The translations under genes were made by a program, and so were the position numbers. Shown one piece after another: positions 7,752-16,018 of a stretch of 64,000 nucleotides of DNA. Source of the stretch: Bradyrhizobium sp. AUGA SZCCT0176 (GTDB lineage: Bacteria > Pseudomonadota > Alphaproteobacteria > Rhizobiales > Xanthobacteraceae); assembly GCF_018130145.1 (NCBI RefSeq), contig NZ_JAFCMB010000008.1:186001-250000 (forward strand), written 5' to 3'. How positions within the stretch are numbered: position 1 is the first letter of the stretch; the number at the start of each line of letters is the position of its first letter. A model generated the notes under the pieces. The model saw only the letters and a program-made list of their open reading frames with translations. It searched no databases and was not told where the DNA came from.

Positions 7752-8492
7752 ATGGTCAGCATCAGCCTCCACGACGTCAGCCTCGAATATCCGCTCTATG
7801 GAGCCTACGACTTCTCGGTCAAGCGCCGCCTGCTCGGACGGTTGCTCAACGAGCGGAGCGAGACGCGCACGATCCGCGCCATCGACAATATTTCGATCGA
7901 AGCCACCGCCGGTGCGCGCATCGGCCTCGCCGGACCGAACGGCTCCGGAAAATCGACCCTGCTGCGGCTGCTTGCCGGCGTCTATCCGCCGACGCGCGGC
8001 CGCATGGAGATCTCAGGCAATGTCGTGCCGCTGATCGGCCTGAACGCAGGCGCCAACATGGATTTCGTGGCTGATGACAATATCCGCCTGCTGCTGCGGA
8101 TCAGCGGACACACGCCGACGCAGGCCGTTGTGGACGAGATCTGGCGGTTCACCGAGCTCGAAGCGCGCATGCGGCACATGCCGCTGCGCATGTTCTCCTC
8201 GGGCATGCTGATGCGGGTGCTGTTCGCCACCGCCACGGCGTTTCCGGCCGACATCCTGCTGCTCGACGAATGGCTAAGCGTGGTCGACGAAAAATTCTCG
8301 GCGAAGGCCGAGCAAAGGCTGCTCAAGCTGGTCTCGATGGCCGCGATCGTGATCATCGCGTCCCACGACCAGGCGCTGCTGCGCCGCACCTGCACCAGCG
8401 TCATCAACCTCGATCAAGGGCGCATCGTCCGCGCGGTACCGCTCGACAGATATTCCGAACGCCCATTCGAACTGGAAGAGAAGAGAGCATGA
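7752..8492 (+). CDS. Polysaccharide ABC transporter ATPase, Wzt-type without C-terminal domain
   Basis: This 246-residue nucleotide-binding protein powers the permease encoded upstream. Walker A is GPNGSGKST (61-69), the signature region is FSSGMLMRVLFA (148-159, as in TagH/Wzt transporters), and Walker B is DILLLDEWLSVVD (167-179). The N-terminus (YGAYDFSVKRRLLGRLL) is typical of polysaccharide exporters. It lacks the carbohydrate-binding C-terminal domain of Wzt proteins that read a terminal sugar modification, so export should not depend on such a cap. The gene overlaps the next glycosyltransferase by ATGA at 8489-8492. Confidence 0.93.
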   Translation: MVSISLHDVSLEYPLYGAYDFSVKRRLLGRLLNERSETRTIRAIDNISIEATAGARIGLAGPNGSGKSTLLRLLAGVYPPTRGRMEISGNVVPLIGLNAGANMDFVADDNIRLLLRISGHTPTQAVVDEIWRFTELEARMRHMPLRMFSSGMLMRVLFATATAFPADILLLDEWLSVVDEKFSAKAEQRLLKLVSMAAIVIIASHDQALLRRTCTSVINLDQGRIVRAVPLDRYSERPFELEEKRA

Positions 8493-9868
8493 AGATCCTG
8501 GTTATCAGCGAGGCGCTCGGCGAGCCGAACCACAAGCGCGGCATTTTTCATTTCACGCGCGAGCTGATCCGGTCGCTCGCCGCCGAAGGCCATGACCTGA
8601 CGCTGCTCGTCGAAACGACGCGCCGCTATCGTCAGTTGCGGTCCCGGCAGCGGCGCGCGCAACTGTTCCCGGCGGATTCGCGCCTGATCGAACTGCTGGC
8701 GCTCTACCGGTTCCTCGACGAAGCCGACATGAACGAGCCGGTGGCGCGGAGCGCGGTGCGGCGCACGGTCGACTGGGTCAAACACCGGATCCGCGCGTGC
8801 ACCTCGTGGGAATTCGGCGCGTGCCTGCTGCGGGCGATCGGGCTTCTGCCCCTGCGGGTCAAGCTGATCGAGAACAAGACCGCCGGGCTGGAATACATCC
8901 CGACCGATTTGCGCCACCTCGAACTGTTTCGCGACTTTTTGCTCGAGCCCGGATTTTACAGCTACCAGGATGCTTCGGCGCTGACCCAGCTGCCACCGCC
9001 GCAGATCGATGCCCGCGATTATGACGTCATCCTGGTCGATACGCCGACGCGGGTTGCGATCAAGCGTGGCCCCAACGCCAAGGTCATCTGCGTGGTCCAT
9101 GACCTGCTGCCGCTCACGGATCTGAAACTGAGCGACGTCGCGACGCGCCTGTTCCTGTCGCGCCTGATGACCAGCCTGCATCAGGCCGACGAGTTGGCCT
9201 TCGTTTCCAACTACAGCATGAACCGCTTCCGCGATCTGCTGCCGCAATTCTTCTACCTTCCGGCGCGGGTGGTCTACCCGCGTACGCGCTTCGAACCGTT
9301 CCGGCTCGCGCCGGTGCCGGTGCCGGTTTCGACCGCACGGCCGGGACAACCGACCTTCGTCGTGATCGTTTCGGCGGAACCGCGAAAGAACCTCAACGCG
9401 GTGGTCCGCGCCTTCCGGAAGATGCCCCATGCCGACCTCGTCGTGATCGGTTACGCCGGCGGCACCAGCCTGATGCGCAATCCGCCGCCGAACGTCCGGT
9501 TTGCGGGCTATGTCGAGGAACATGACAAGGCCACGCTGATATCGGATGCGCACGGCCTGATCATGCCGAGCCTGGCCGAAGGCTTTGGCGTACCGATCAT
9601 CGAAGCGCTGGCAGCCAATACGCCCGTTCTATGCTCGGACATTCCGGTGTTTCGCGAAGTGGCGGGCGAACTTGCCGACTATTTCGATCCGTTCTCGACC
9701 GAATCCATCTGTGCGTCCGTCACCCGGGTGCTGTCCTGTCAGGATGAATGGCGCCGCAAAATTCGCGAGCGCCGCGGCGAACTGGTGGAACGCTTCGGCC
9801 ACCAGACCCAGGCCCGCGACCTTCTCGCTCCCCCCAGAACCGTCGAGTACCTGGTCGCCGCGCAATAG
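8489..9868 (+). CDS. Glycosyltransferase, GT4-like
   Basis: The 459-residue protein has a Rossmann-type start (KILVISEALGEPNHKRGIF) and a C-terminal GT-B domain with FVVIVSAEPRKNLNAVVRAF, the EX7E motif in EGFGVPIIE, and ANTPVLCSDIPVFREVAG. It should transfer a sugar from a nucleotide donor to a lipid-linked or glycan acceptor; the sugar cannot be read from sequence. The ATG at 8489 overlaps the ATPase stop (ATGA), implying coupling. The frame stays open upstream into the ATPase gene, but that part is a shadow. Confidence 0.88.
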   Translation: MKILVISEALGEPNHKRGIFHFTRELIRSLAAEGHDLTLLVETTRRYRQLRSRQRRAQLFPADSRLIELLALYRFLDEADMNEPVARSAVRRTVDWVKHRIRACTSWEFGACLLRAIGLLPLRVKLIENKTAGLEYIPTDLRHLELFRDFLLEPGFYSYQDASALTQLPPPQIDARDYDVILVDTPTRVAIKRGPNAKVICVVHDLLPLTDLKLSDVATRLFLSRLMTSLHQADELAFVSNYSMNRFRDLLPQFFYLPARVVYPRTRFEPFRLAPVPVPVSTARPGQPTFVVIVSAEPRKNLNAVVRAFRKMPHADLVVIGYAGGTSLMRNPPPNVRFAGYVEEHDKATLISDAHGLIMPSLAEGFGVPIIEALAANTPVLCSDIPVFREVAGELADYFDPFSTESICASVTRVLSCQDEWRRKIRERRGELVERFGHQTQARDLLAPPRTVEYLVAAQ

Positions 9869-9952
9869 GACACTGCCGGGAACGCCGACGCCGTTTCGGC
9901 GACGGCCCGGACGAGACCTTCAGAAAACCTTGCAGAACCTTGGGATGCTGCG

Positions 9953-11266
9953 ATGACGAGCGTCGAGCGTAATGTGCTGTGCGACCATGCCGGACCGGCC
10001 GGCCAAGCGGGATGGCGCGGCACGCTACGCCGTCTGGCGGTCGATGTCCGCAATGCCGATATCCTGGCGGCCCTGACCGCGGCGGCGTTGCCGTGGTCGA
10101 CCTCCGCCACGGCCATCCTCATCGTACTCTGGCTCGTCGTCCTTGTCCCGACCATCGATCGGGACGCCTTCGTTCGTCATCTGGCGCATCCGGCCTGCGC
10201 CCTACCCTACGCGTTCGTCGCGCTCGCCATTCTCGGCGTGTTCTGGACGGATGGCACATGGTCGGCGGCCCTGCACGGCATCAAACCAGTCGCAAAACTG
10301 TTGATGATCCCGTTTCTGCTCTATCACTTTCAGCGGTCGCAGCGCGGCAGCTGGGTTTTTGCAGCGTTCCTCGTTTCATGCACCCTGATGATGATCCTGT
10401 CCTGGATCGTACTGTTCTATCCGGCGTTCAAGCTCACGCGGACCGTTTCGGACGGTGTCCCGGTCAAGAACTATATCGACCAGAGCCAGGAGTTCGCGCT
10501 GTGCGCGTTTGCACTGGCGTTGCCGGCGCTGATCGCGCTTCGCGAGCGGCGGCTGGCCACGGCGATCGGCTGGCTGGTGCTGTCGGTGGCGTTCGTTGCG
10601 AACATGATGTTCGTGGCCTCGGCGCGGACGGCGCTGGTGTACATGCCGGTGCTGCTGGTGCTGTTCACCGCGCTGCATCTGAGCCGGCGCACCATGCCGG
10701 CGCTGTTTGCGGCGGCCATCGTTGCCGCCGCCATCGTCTGGTCGACCTCGCCCTACCTGCGGCAGCGCATCGCCGACATCGCGACCGAGTATCAGGGCTA
10801 TGAAACCAACACCGTGGTGTCGACGGCGCAACGATTGCACTATTGGCGCAAGTCGCTCGGCTTCTTTGCCGATGCTCCGCTGTTCGGCCACGGCACCGGC
10901 TCGACCAGGCAGCTGTTCGCGCGCGCAGCCGCCGGGCAAACCGGGCTGTCGGCCGAGGTGGTCAGCAATCCGCACAACCAGACCCTCAACGTTGCCGTGC
11001 AATGGGGACTGCTCGGCGTCATGACGCTGTACGGGATGTGGCTGAGCCATCTCCTGCTGTTCCGCGGTGAAGGCCTGGCGGTCTGGATCGGGCTCGTCAC
11101 CGTCGTGCAGAACTTCGTCAGCTCGCTCCTGAACTCGCATCTGTTCGATTTTCACGAGGGCTGGATGTACGTACTCGGCGTGGGCGTCGCCGGCGGACTA
11201 TCGCTGCGCGCGACCATCCGGCGCCCCCGATCTTTGGGAACTCCTGCGAGCCGGAGTGCGGCCTAG
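9953..11266 (+). CDS. O-antigen ligase/polymerase family membrane protein
   Basis: The 437-residue protein has about ten to twelve hydrophobic segments. It carries the long loop of Wzy_C/WaaL-type proteins, containing RLHYWRKSLGFFADAPLFGHGTG and NPHNQTLNVAVQWG, the region with the conserved His. Such proteins join or polymerise undecaprenol-linked glycans at the periplasmic face. In a locus with an ABC exporter, ligation to lipid A core or another acceptor is more likely than Wzy-type polymerisation, but sequence alone does not decide. It follows the glycosyltransferase after 84 bp and is probably the last gene of the unit. Confidence 0.85.
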   Translation: MTSVERNVLCDHAGPAGQAGWRGTLRRLAVDVRNADILAALTAAALPWSTSATAILIVLWLVVLVPTIDRDAFVRHLAHPACALPYAFVALAILGVFWTDGTWSAALHGIKPVAKLLMIPFLLYHFQRSQRGSWVFAAFLVSCTLMMILSWIVLFYPAFKLTRTVSDGVPVKNYIDQSQEFALCAFALALPALIALRERRLATAIGWLVLSVAFVANMMFVASARTALVYMPVLLVLFTALHLSRRTMPALFAAAIVAAAIVWSTSPYLRQRIADIATEYQGYETNTVVSTAQRLHYWRKSLGFFADAPLFGHGTGSTRQLFARAAAGQTGLSAEVVSNPHNQTLNVAVQWGLLGVMTLYGMWLSHLLLFRGEGLAVWIGLVTVVQNFVSSLLNSHLFDFHEGWMYVLGVGVAGGLSLRATIRRPRSLGTPASRSAA

Positions 11267-11291
11267 CTCGGTTACTGACCGTCTCCCCGCT

Positions 11292-12782
11292 TCATGCCGA
11301 GACCTTGTAGTCCGGTGCAGAAGCGAGAAACCGCGCATATGCATCCGCATCCGGCGGGGTAAATTTCTCCGCCAGCGCGCTGCGCCGGCGTGTTGTTGTT
11401 CCGATGTCAGCCAGCAACTCGTCGAAATGCTTGAAATGGTAGGGCGCCACGCACAGCCCGCCATAGACGCCGGCGGCCGGTCGCTCCACGCGCTTGAAGT
11501 TGAGCATCAGTTCGATGTTGTCGCGCATCTCGGCGGGGCTCGGCTGCTGCGCAAGCTGGCCGTCGGCGTAGCGAACCAGCCAGTTCGCCGCCAGATCGGC
11601 GCACAGCACCGTGCAGAAGCTGGAGTTGAAGCCGACAAAACCCATGTCTGGCAGGTCCGGGTTGGCAATCAGCCGGTAGAGCCTGTACTGGCCGTCGGCA
11701 TCCACCAGCCGGTCACGAAGCGCCGGTGGCAGGAACGGCACGCCGAGCTTGTAGCCGATGGCCAGGATAGCGAGGTCGGCTGCAACGCGCTCGCCGCCGG
11801 TCATCACGATGCTGTTGCCGTTATAGTGGTCGAAGCTGCCGCGGATGGGCTTGATCCGGCCATCGGCCACCATCGGAAAGAAGTCCGGCGTGGCGATCGG
11901 CACCGAGCAATTGACGCCGTCCTCGATGCGCTGCTTCGGAACCATGTCGCACTTCTTCAGCTTGAGCTGCAGCTTCAGCATGCTTTCCAGGCCGCGCCAG
12001 TTGGCCCAGACAAACGGCTTCGCCACCGCGTGCTTGAACCGCGACAGCGCCCCAATGCCCCAGCTCTTGAACATCTCCTCCTGCGCGCGGATGTAGAGGA
12101 TGCGCTTGAAGTTGATCAGGCCGCCGATGAAGTAGGGAATCCGCCACACCGGTTCGCGGTACACCAGCGTGACGTCGCTGGCGCCGGAATTGACCGCGTT
12201 GACGGCGATGTCGGTGGCCGATTTCGAACCGCCCAGCACGACCACCCGTTTTCCCTTGGCGAGGCCGGCATCGTTGTATTGCGAGGAGTGCAGGATGCGC
12301 CCGCCCTGCGCCTTGAACGCTTCCTCGCCGCCCAGCCTCAGGGTCTGCGGTTCGTTGAACTGCCCGATGCAAACAGCGACGAAGTCAAAATCCTCCTGCG
12401 TGCTGCCGGCGGGGCTGCGAAGGTCGAGCCGCCAGCCCGGCTGTGAGTCCGGGCGGCCATTCATCTGCACCACCTCGGTATTGAAGCGGATCAATCGATC
12501 GAGGCCGTAATCGCGGGCGTATTCGGCAAGATAGGCATGGACCTGCGGACCCTTCGGCCATTCCGGATAAGATGCCGGCATGGCCTTGTCGGTGTAGCGG
12601 TAAAGCTCCTTCGGGCTCTGGGTCTGCACATCGGGATAGGATCTGGCCGGCTCCCACACGCCGCCGAGATCGCCGCTGCGCTCGACAATGGTGACGCGGT
12701 GTCCGCGCGACGAAAACGCCTTGGCCGCGGCAAGCCCGGACACGCCGGCGCCGATGATGCAGACCAGCTTTTGCTTGACCAT
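11292..12782 (-). CDS. Flavin-containing monooxygenase (FMO/Baeyer-Villiger type)
   Basis: The 496-residue protein has the FAD motif IIGAGVSGLAAA (residues 9-20), an acidic residue closing the first Rossmann unit (TIVERSGDLGGVWE), the FMO-like segment RILHSSQYND, and a second nucleotide motif VVLGGSKSATDIA for NADPH. The family oxygenates soft nucleophiles or ketones using O2 and NADPH; the substrate is unknown. It lies 37 bp downstream of a cupin gene on the same strand and opposite an AraC regulator, a layout of an inducible catabolic or detoxification pair. The C-terminus has no membrane anchor. Confidence 0.88.
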   Translation of the reverse strand: MVKQKLVCIIGAGVSGLAAAKAFSSRGHRVTIVERSGDLGGVWEPARSYPDVQTQSPKELYRYTDKAMPASYPEWPKGPQVHAYLAEYARDYGLDRLIRFNTEVVQMNGRPDSQPGWRLDLRSPAGSTQEDFDFVAVCIGQFNEPQTLRLGGEEAFKAQGGRILHSSQYNDAGLAKGKRVVVLGGSKSATDIAVNAVNSGASDVTLVYREPVWRIPYFIGGLINFKRILYIRAQEEMFKSWGIGALSRFKHAVAKPFVWANWRGLESMLKLQLKLKKCDMVPKQRIEDGVNCSVPIATPDFFPMVADGRIKPIRGSFDHYNGNSIVMTGGERVAADLAILAIGYKLGVPFLPPALRDRLVDADGQYRLYRLIANPDLPDMGFVGFNSSFCTVLCADLAANWLVRYADGQLAQQPSPAEMRDNIELMLNFKRVERPAAGVYGGLCVAPYHFKHFDELLADIGTTTRRRSALAEKFTPPDADAYARFLASAPDYKVSA

Positions 12783-12819
12783 GGATTTGTCTCCGTCGTG
12801 AAGGTGAAAGCTCGCGCCG

Positions 12820-13269
12820 CTATTCGTTGGCCTCCGGCGGCAAGAAGTTCACCTCGTGCTCGGCGGAAACCCGGACCACCTCCGCGGGGTCGGTCAAATT
12901 GTGCAGCCGGTTGAACAGCGCTTCGAGCTTCTGCATCGGCGAAACCCAGAACAGCGCACGCGCGGGCTTGTCTGACTTGTTGAAGTAGCCGTGCGGAATG
13001 CCGCGCGGCAGACGCACCAGGTCGCCGGCCTTCGCCTTCACCCAGACGCCGTCGAGCTTGAGATCGAGTTCGCCTTCCTGCACCAGGATGAATTCGTCCT
13101 GGGTCGGATGGATATGGACCGGCACGAACTGGCCGGGGTCGCTGTTGGTCTCGAAGGCGAAGGTGGAATCGGTCACCGCCTTCGGGAAATAGACCTGACC
13201 GAGGATATTCCAGGTCACGCCGCCGTAGCCGGTGCCATCAGCGGTGATACCCTTTTCGAGCGCCGTCAT
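12820..13269 (-). CDS. Cupin-domain protein
   Basis: The start at 13269 is chosen because AGGAGG precedes it, giving 149 residues; a longer frame from 13308 adds only an Arg-rich stretch. Both cupin motifs are present: HIHPTQDEFILVQEGELDL (metal ligands H, H, E) and GDLVRLPRGIPHGYFN (ligand H). This is a single-domain metal-binding beta barrel, either a small dioxygenase/isomerase or a binding protein. It is first in a unit with the monooxygenase, so the two may act on the same compound. Confidence 0.85.
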   Translation of the reverse strand: MTALEKGITADGTGYGGVTWNILGQVYFPKAVTDSTFAFETNSDPGQFVPVHIHPTQDEFILVQEGELDLKLDGVWVKAKAGDLVRLPRGIPHGYFNKSDKPARALFWVSPMQKLEALFNRLHNLTDPAEVVRVSAEHEVNFLPPEANE

Positions 13270-13486
13270 GTGCCGCCTCCTGTTGGATAATTTGTCCGTC
13301 CGGATCAATCCGTCGTGTTTGCACAGGCTGCGGCGATCCCGCCGGGCCGTCTAGCCGCAAAACGAATCCGCCATCGGCGCCGAAGGATTTCTTTTGGCCG
13401 CACAGGCGATGCTGCGGCGCACGATCATCGTGACGCTGTTGTCGCCGGCTGCGCAACGATCGGGCACAATCCGCTGCCAAATCGCC

Positions 13487-13515
13487 TTTCCAAGCACCCG
13501 TCCCGGAGATATTAT
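13487..13515 (+). promoter_or_regulatory. Candidate promoter of the AraC-type regulator
   Basis: TTTCCA (13487-13492) and TATTAT (13510-13515) are 17 bp apart in the 272-bp divergent region between the cupin and regulator genes. A weak dyad GGGTT-N6-AACCC lies at 13517-13532, near the expected transcription start. Confidence 0.35.
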
Positions 13516-13541
13516 AGGGTTCAAACAAACCCGAAGGCCGT

Positions 13542-14564
13542 GTGACGACGATGGGCGCAGCCGTTGCGGAGAAGGTTCGAGACGCCAGACTGGCCGCGTT
13601 CAACCGCGTATCGACCGGCGATGTCGATGCCGCTGCCGAGGCGATCGGACGCATCTTCTGCCCCCATCAGTTGACGCCCAATCGCCCGTCGGCGCCGGGT
13701 TTCTACGCCCTGCACAATTGCGCCGCCTTCGACGGGTTCTCCATCAACTACGTCGCCTATGGCGGATCGGTATCGATCGATCCGGGCTGTCTCGACCGCT
13801 TCTTTCTGCTGCAGATTCCGCTGCACGGATCGGCGCGAATAGCCACCGCAGCCTGCGAGGTCGAGAGCAGCCCGGGCACGCGCGCTTCGCTGCTGTCCCC
13901 GACGATCCCGACGCAGATGACATGGGACGGCGATTGCGCCCAGCTGATCCTTCTGGTGGACCGGCGGCTGGTCGAACAGCGGGCCGCAGCGCTTTCGGGC
14001 AAGCCGGCCGGCGCGGTCGAGTTTACGCCGGCGATCAATCTCAACCAGGCCTGCGGGCGCGAGCTGCAGTCACGGGCCGCCGACCTCGTCGATCTGGCCG
14101 AGCGTCTCGGACCAAACCGCCGCCTGGCACCGCTGGCTGCGGCCGAACTGCGCGAAACCCTGCTCGGCGCCCTCCTCCATGGTCAGCGCCACAGCCGGAG
14201 CGAAGCGATGCTGGTGTTCGGCGGCCGCGCCGAAACGCTACCACGGCCGTTGCGGCAGGCGCGGGATTGCCTGCATGCCCACGCCGCCGAGCCGCTCGAT
14301 CTGGCCCAGCTCGCCGACATCACCGGCATCGGCATCCGCGCGCTGCAGATCGGCTTCCGCCGCCATTTCGGCACGTCGATTTCGCAGATGCTGCTCGATA
14401 TCAGGCTGGCGCACCTCAATGCCCGCCTGACCAGCGCCTGCCCCGGCGAGAGCATCACGGAGATCGCGTTCGATCTCGGATTTACCCATCTCAGCCGCAT
14501 GGCGCACGCCTACGGCAAGAAATTCGGCGAGACGCCGTCCTCGACCCTGCGCAGGATGAGTTGA
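13542..14564 (+). CDS. AraC-family regulator with N-terminal AraC-binding-like domain
   Basis: The 340-residue protein has an N-terminal beta-rich domain (about 40-200, YGGSVSIDPGCLDRFFLLQI, SPTIPTQMTWDGDC) of the type found in FeaR-like regulators. It has a C-terminal AraC DNA-binding domain (about 240-340, LAQLADITGIGIRALQIGFR and ITEIAFDLGFTHLSRMAHAY). It most likely controls the divergent cupin-monooxygenase unit, as is common for adjacent divergent AraC genes. The GTG at 13542 is preferred over the ATG at 13551 because GAAGG lies at the better distance. Confidence 0.88.
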   Translation: MTTMGAAVAEKVRDARLAAFNRVSTGDVDAAAEAIGRIFCPHQLTPNRPSAPGFYALHNCAAFDGFSINYVAYGGSVSIDPGCLDRFFLLQIPLHGSARIATAACEVESSPGTRASLLSPTIPTQMTWDGDCAQLILLVDRRLVEQRAAALSGKPAGAVEFTPAINLNQACGRELQSRAADLVDLAERLGPNRRLAPLAAAELRETLLGALLHGQRHSRSEAMLVFGGRAETLPRPLRQARDCLHAHAAEPLDLAQLADITGIGIRALQIGFRRHFGTSISQMLLDIRLAHLNARLTSACPGESITEIAFDLGFTHLSRMAHAYGKKFGETPSSTLRRMS

Positions 14565-14582
14565 AGCAATCCGGGCACTGGC

Positions 14583-14685
14583 CTAGAGCTTCGGTTCTGA
14601 TTGAATCAGAACCGAAGCTCTAGATTCTTGTTTTGACGCGTTTTCTTCACGCGAACCGGCATCCACTTCGCTCGAAAACGCTCTA
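14583..14685. repeat. Dispersed repeat copy 1, with perfect 20-bp inverted repeat
   Basis: Positions 14583-14602 and 14604-14623 are perfect reverse complements around one G, followed by a 62-bp conserved tail to 14685. Copy 2 (33131-33219) matches in opposite orientation and copy 3 (36636-36705) is diverged. The last bases (CTA at 14683-14685) supply the stop codon of the minus-strand gene. It may also act as a terminator. Confidence 0.85.
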
Positions 14686-15900
14686 ATGCCCGACCTCACC
14701 CGCGATGATGTCGCCGAACAGCTCCCAGCTTGCGCCGTTGAACTTCATCAGCTGCATCTGCTCGATCGGAAAGAAGTCGTTCGGGCCGGTGTTGATCTGG
14801 ATGCCGGGCAGCAGTACGTCGCTGGTAAAGCCTTTCAGGCTGGCGGCCTGCTTCATCACGTTCTCGCGCGTGAGATTGTCGCCGCATTGTTTCAGCACCT
14901 GCACCATGGTCTGCGCCGTCGCGTAGCCATAGACGTTGTTGTTGTTGGTCTTGTCGCCGTCCGGAAAATACTTGTCCATGAAGGCGGCCCACGCCTTGAT
15001 GCCGGGATCGTCCTTCCACACGGGATCGGTCGGATCCTTGATATAGGCCGTCGAGATAATGCCCTTGGCGTTGTCCAATCCGGCGGGCTTGAGCACGGTC
15101 GCCACCGACGTCGAGACGTTGCCGAGCAGGTAGACCGGCTTCCAGCCGAGTTCCGCCACCTTGCGGATCGCCTGCGCCGCGCCCTTGGGCGCTGCCCAGG
15201 TCATGAAGATGTCGGCGCCGGAATCCTTCAGCGCCACGATCTGCGAATCGATAGTGGGATCGGCAACCTCGTATGATTTGTCGGCGATGATCATGTTGGC
15301 CTTGGCACCGAGGCCGTCGCGCAATCCCTTCATCTGATCCCGGCCGGCGTCGTCGTTCTGCCAGATCGCCGCGATCTTGCCGTTCGGATAATTCTTCAGG
15401 ATGTAGGCCGCGTAGATCCGGCCCTCGCTCTGGTAGTTTGGCTGCCAGCCCATGGTCCACGGAAAATTCTGCGGGTCACCAAATTTGGTGGCCCCTGTCG
15501 CCACGAAAAGCTGCGGGACTTTCTTGGCGTTCATGTATTTCTGGATCGCCGAGTTCGACGGCGTGCCGAGCGGCTGGAAGACCAGCAAAACCTCGTCGCT
15601 CTCAACCAGCTTGCGCGCCTGCTCGACGGCCTTCGGCGGACTGTAGGCGTCGTCATAACTGATGAAATTGATCTTGCGGCCGTTGATGCCGCCCTCGGCG
15701 TTGATCTTGTTGAAATAGGCGGCCTGGGCCTTGCCGATGGTGCCGTAGGCGGAGGCCGGGCCGCTATAGGGCATGATGTTGCCGATCTTGATTTCGGTAT
15801 CGGAGGCGCCCGGATCGTATTTCTTCTGTGCGCTGGCTGCGGTCGCGGTCATCGCGGCGATCGCCGTCATGGCAACCAGGGTTCGGATTCGAGCCGTCAT
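14683..15900 (-). CDS. Branched-chain amino-acid-type ABC transporter substrate-binding protein
   Basis: The start at 15900 follows GGGAGAG and gives 405 residues with a classic signal peptide (about 1-23, MTAIAAMTATAASAQ). The mature part is a Peripla_BP_6 / LivJ-like type I binding fold (EIKIGNIMPYSGPASAYGTI, INFISYDDAYSPPKAVEQAR, GYATAQTMVQVLKQCGDNLT). It captures a small molecule in the periplasm, such as an amino acid, amide or aromatic acid, for an ABC importer. No permease or ATPase is adjacent, so it is an orphan component. Its stop codon lies in the end of the dispersed repeat. Confidence 0.88.
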   Translation of the reverse strand: MTARIRTLVAMTAIAAMTATAASAQKKYDPGASDTEIKIGNIMPYSGPASAYGTIGKAQAAYFNKINAEGGINGRKINFISYDDAYSPPKAVEQARKLVESDEVLLVFQPLGTPSNSAIQKYMNAKKVPQLFVATGATKFGDPQNFPWTMGWQPNYQSEGRIYAAYILKNYPNGKIAAIWQNDDAGRDQMKGLRDGLGAKANMIIADKSYEVADPTIDSQIVALKDSGADIFMTWAAPKGAAQAIRKVAELGWKPVYLLGNVSTSVATVLKPAGLDNAKGIISTAYIKDPTDPVWKDDPGIKAWAAFMDKYFPDGDKTNNNNVYGYATAQTMVQVLKQCGDNLTRENVMKQAASLKGFTSDVLLPGIQINTGPNDFFPIEQMQLMKFNGASWELFGDIIAGEVGH

Positions 15901-16018
15901 CGTTCTCTCCCACGCGCTTATTGTTTTGACGAAGTGTCGCAAGCCGCGCGCAGGCTGGCAAGGCGCTGCTTATTCCGCAGGATGAAACAGCATTGTTGCG
16001 CGCCGTCTTTTGTGTTTG

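Noticed and set aside
6039..7772. 577-codon minus-strand frame
   Set aside because: Antisense of the glycosyltransferase-permease fusion, with shadow-type composition.
11256..12446. 396-codon plus-strand frame opposite the monooxygenase
   Set aside because: It is the antisense of a well-supported FMO gene; composition is His/Arg/Asp-rich as expected for a shadow.
13517..13532. GGGTT-N6-AACCC dyad as AraC operator
   Set aside because: Five-base arms are too short to call an operator by themselves; AraC sites are usually direct repeats.
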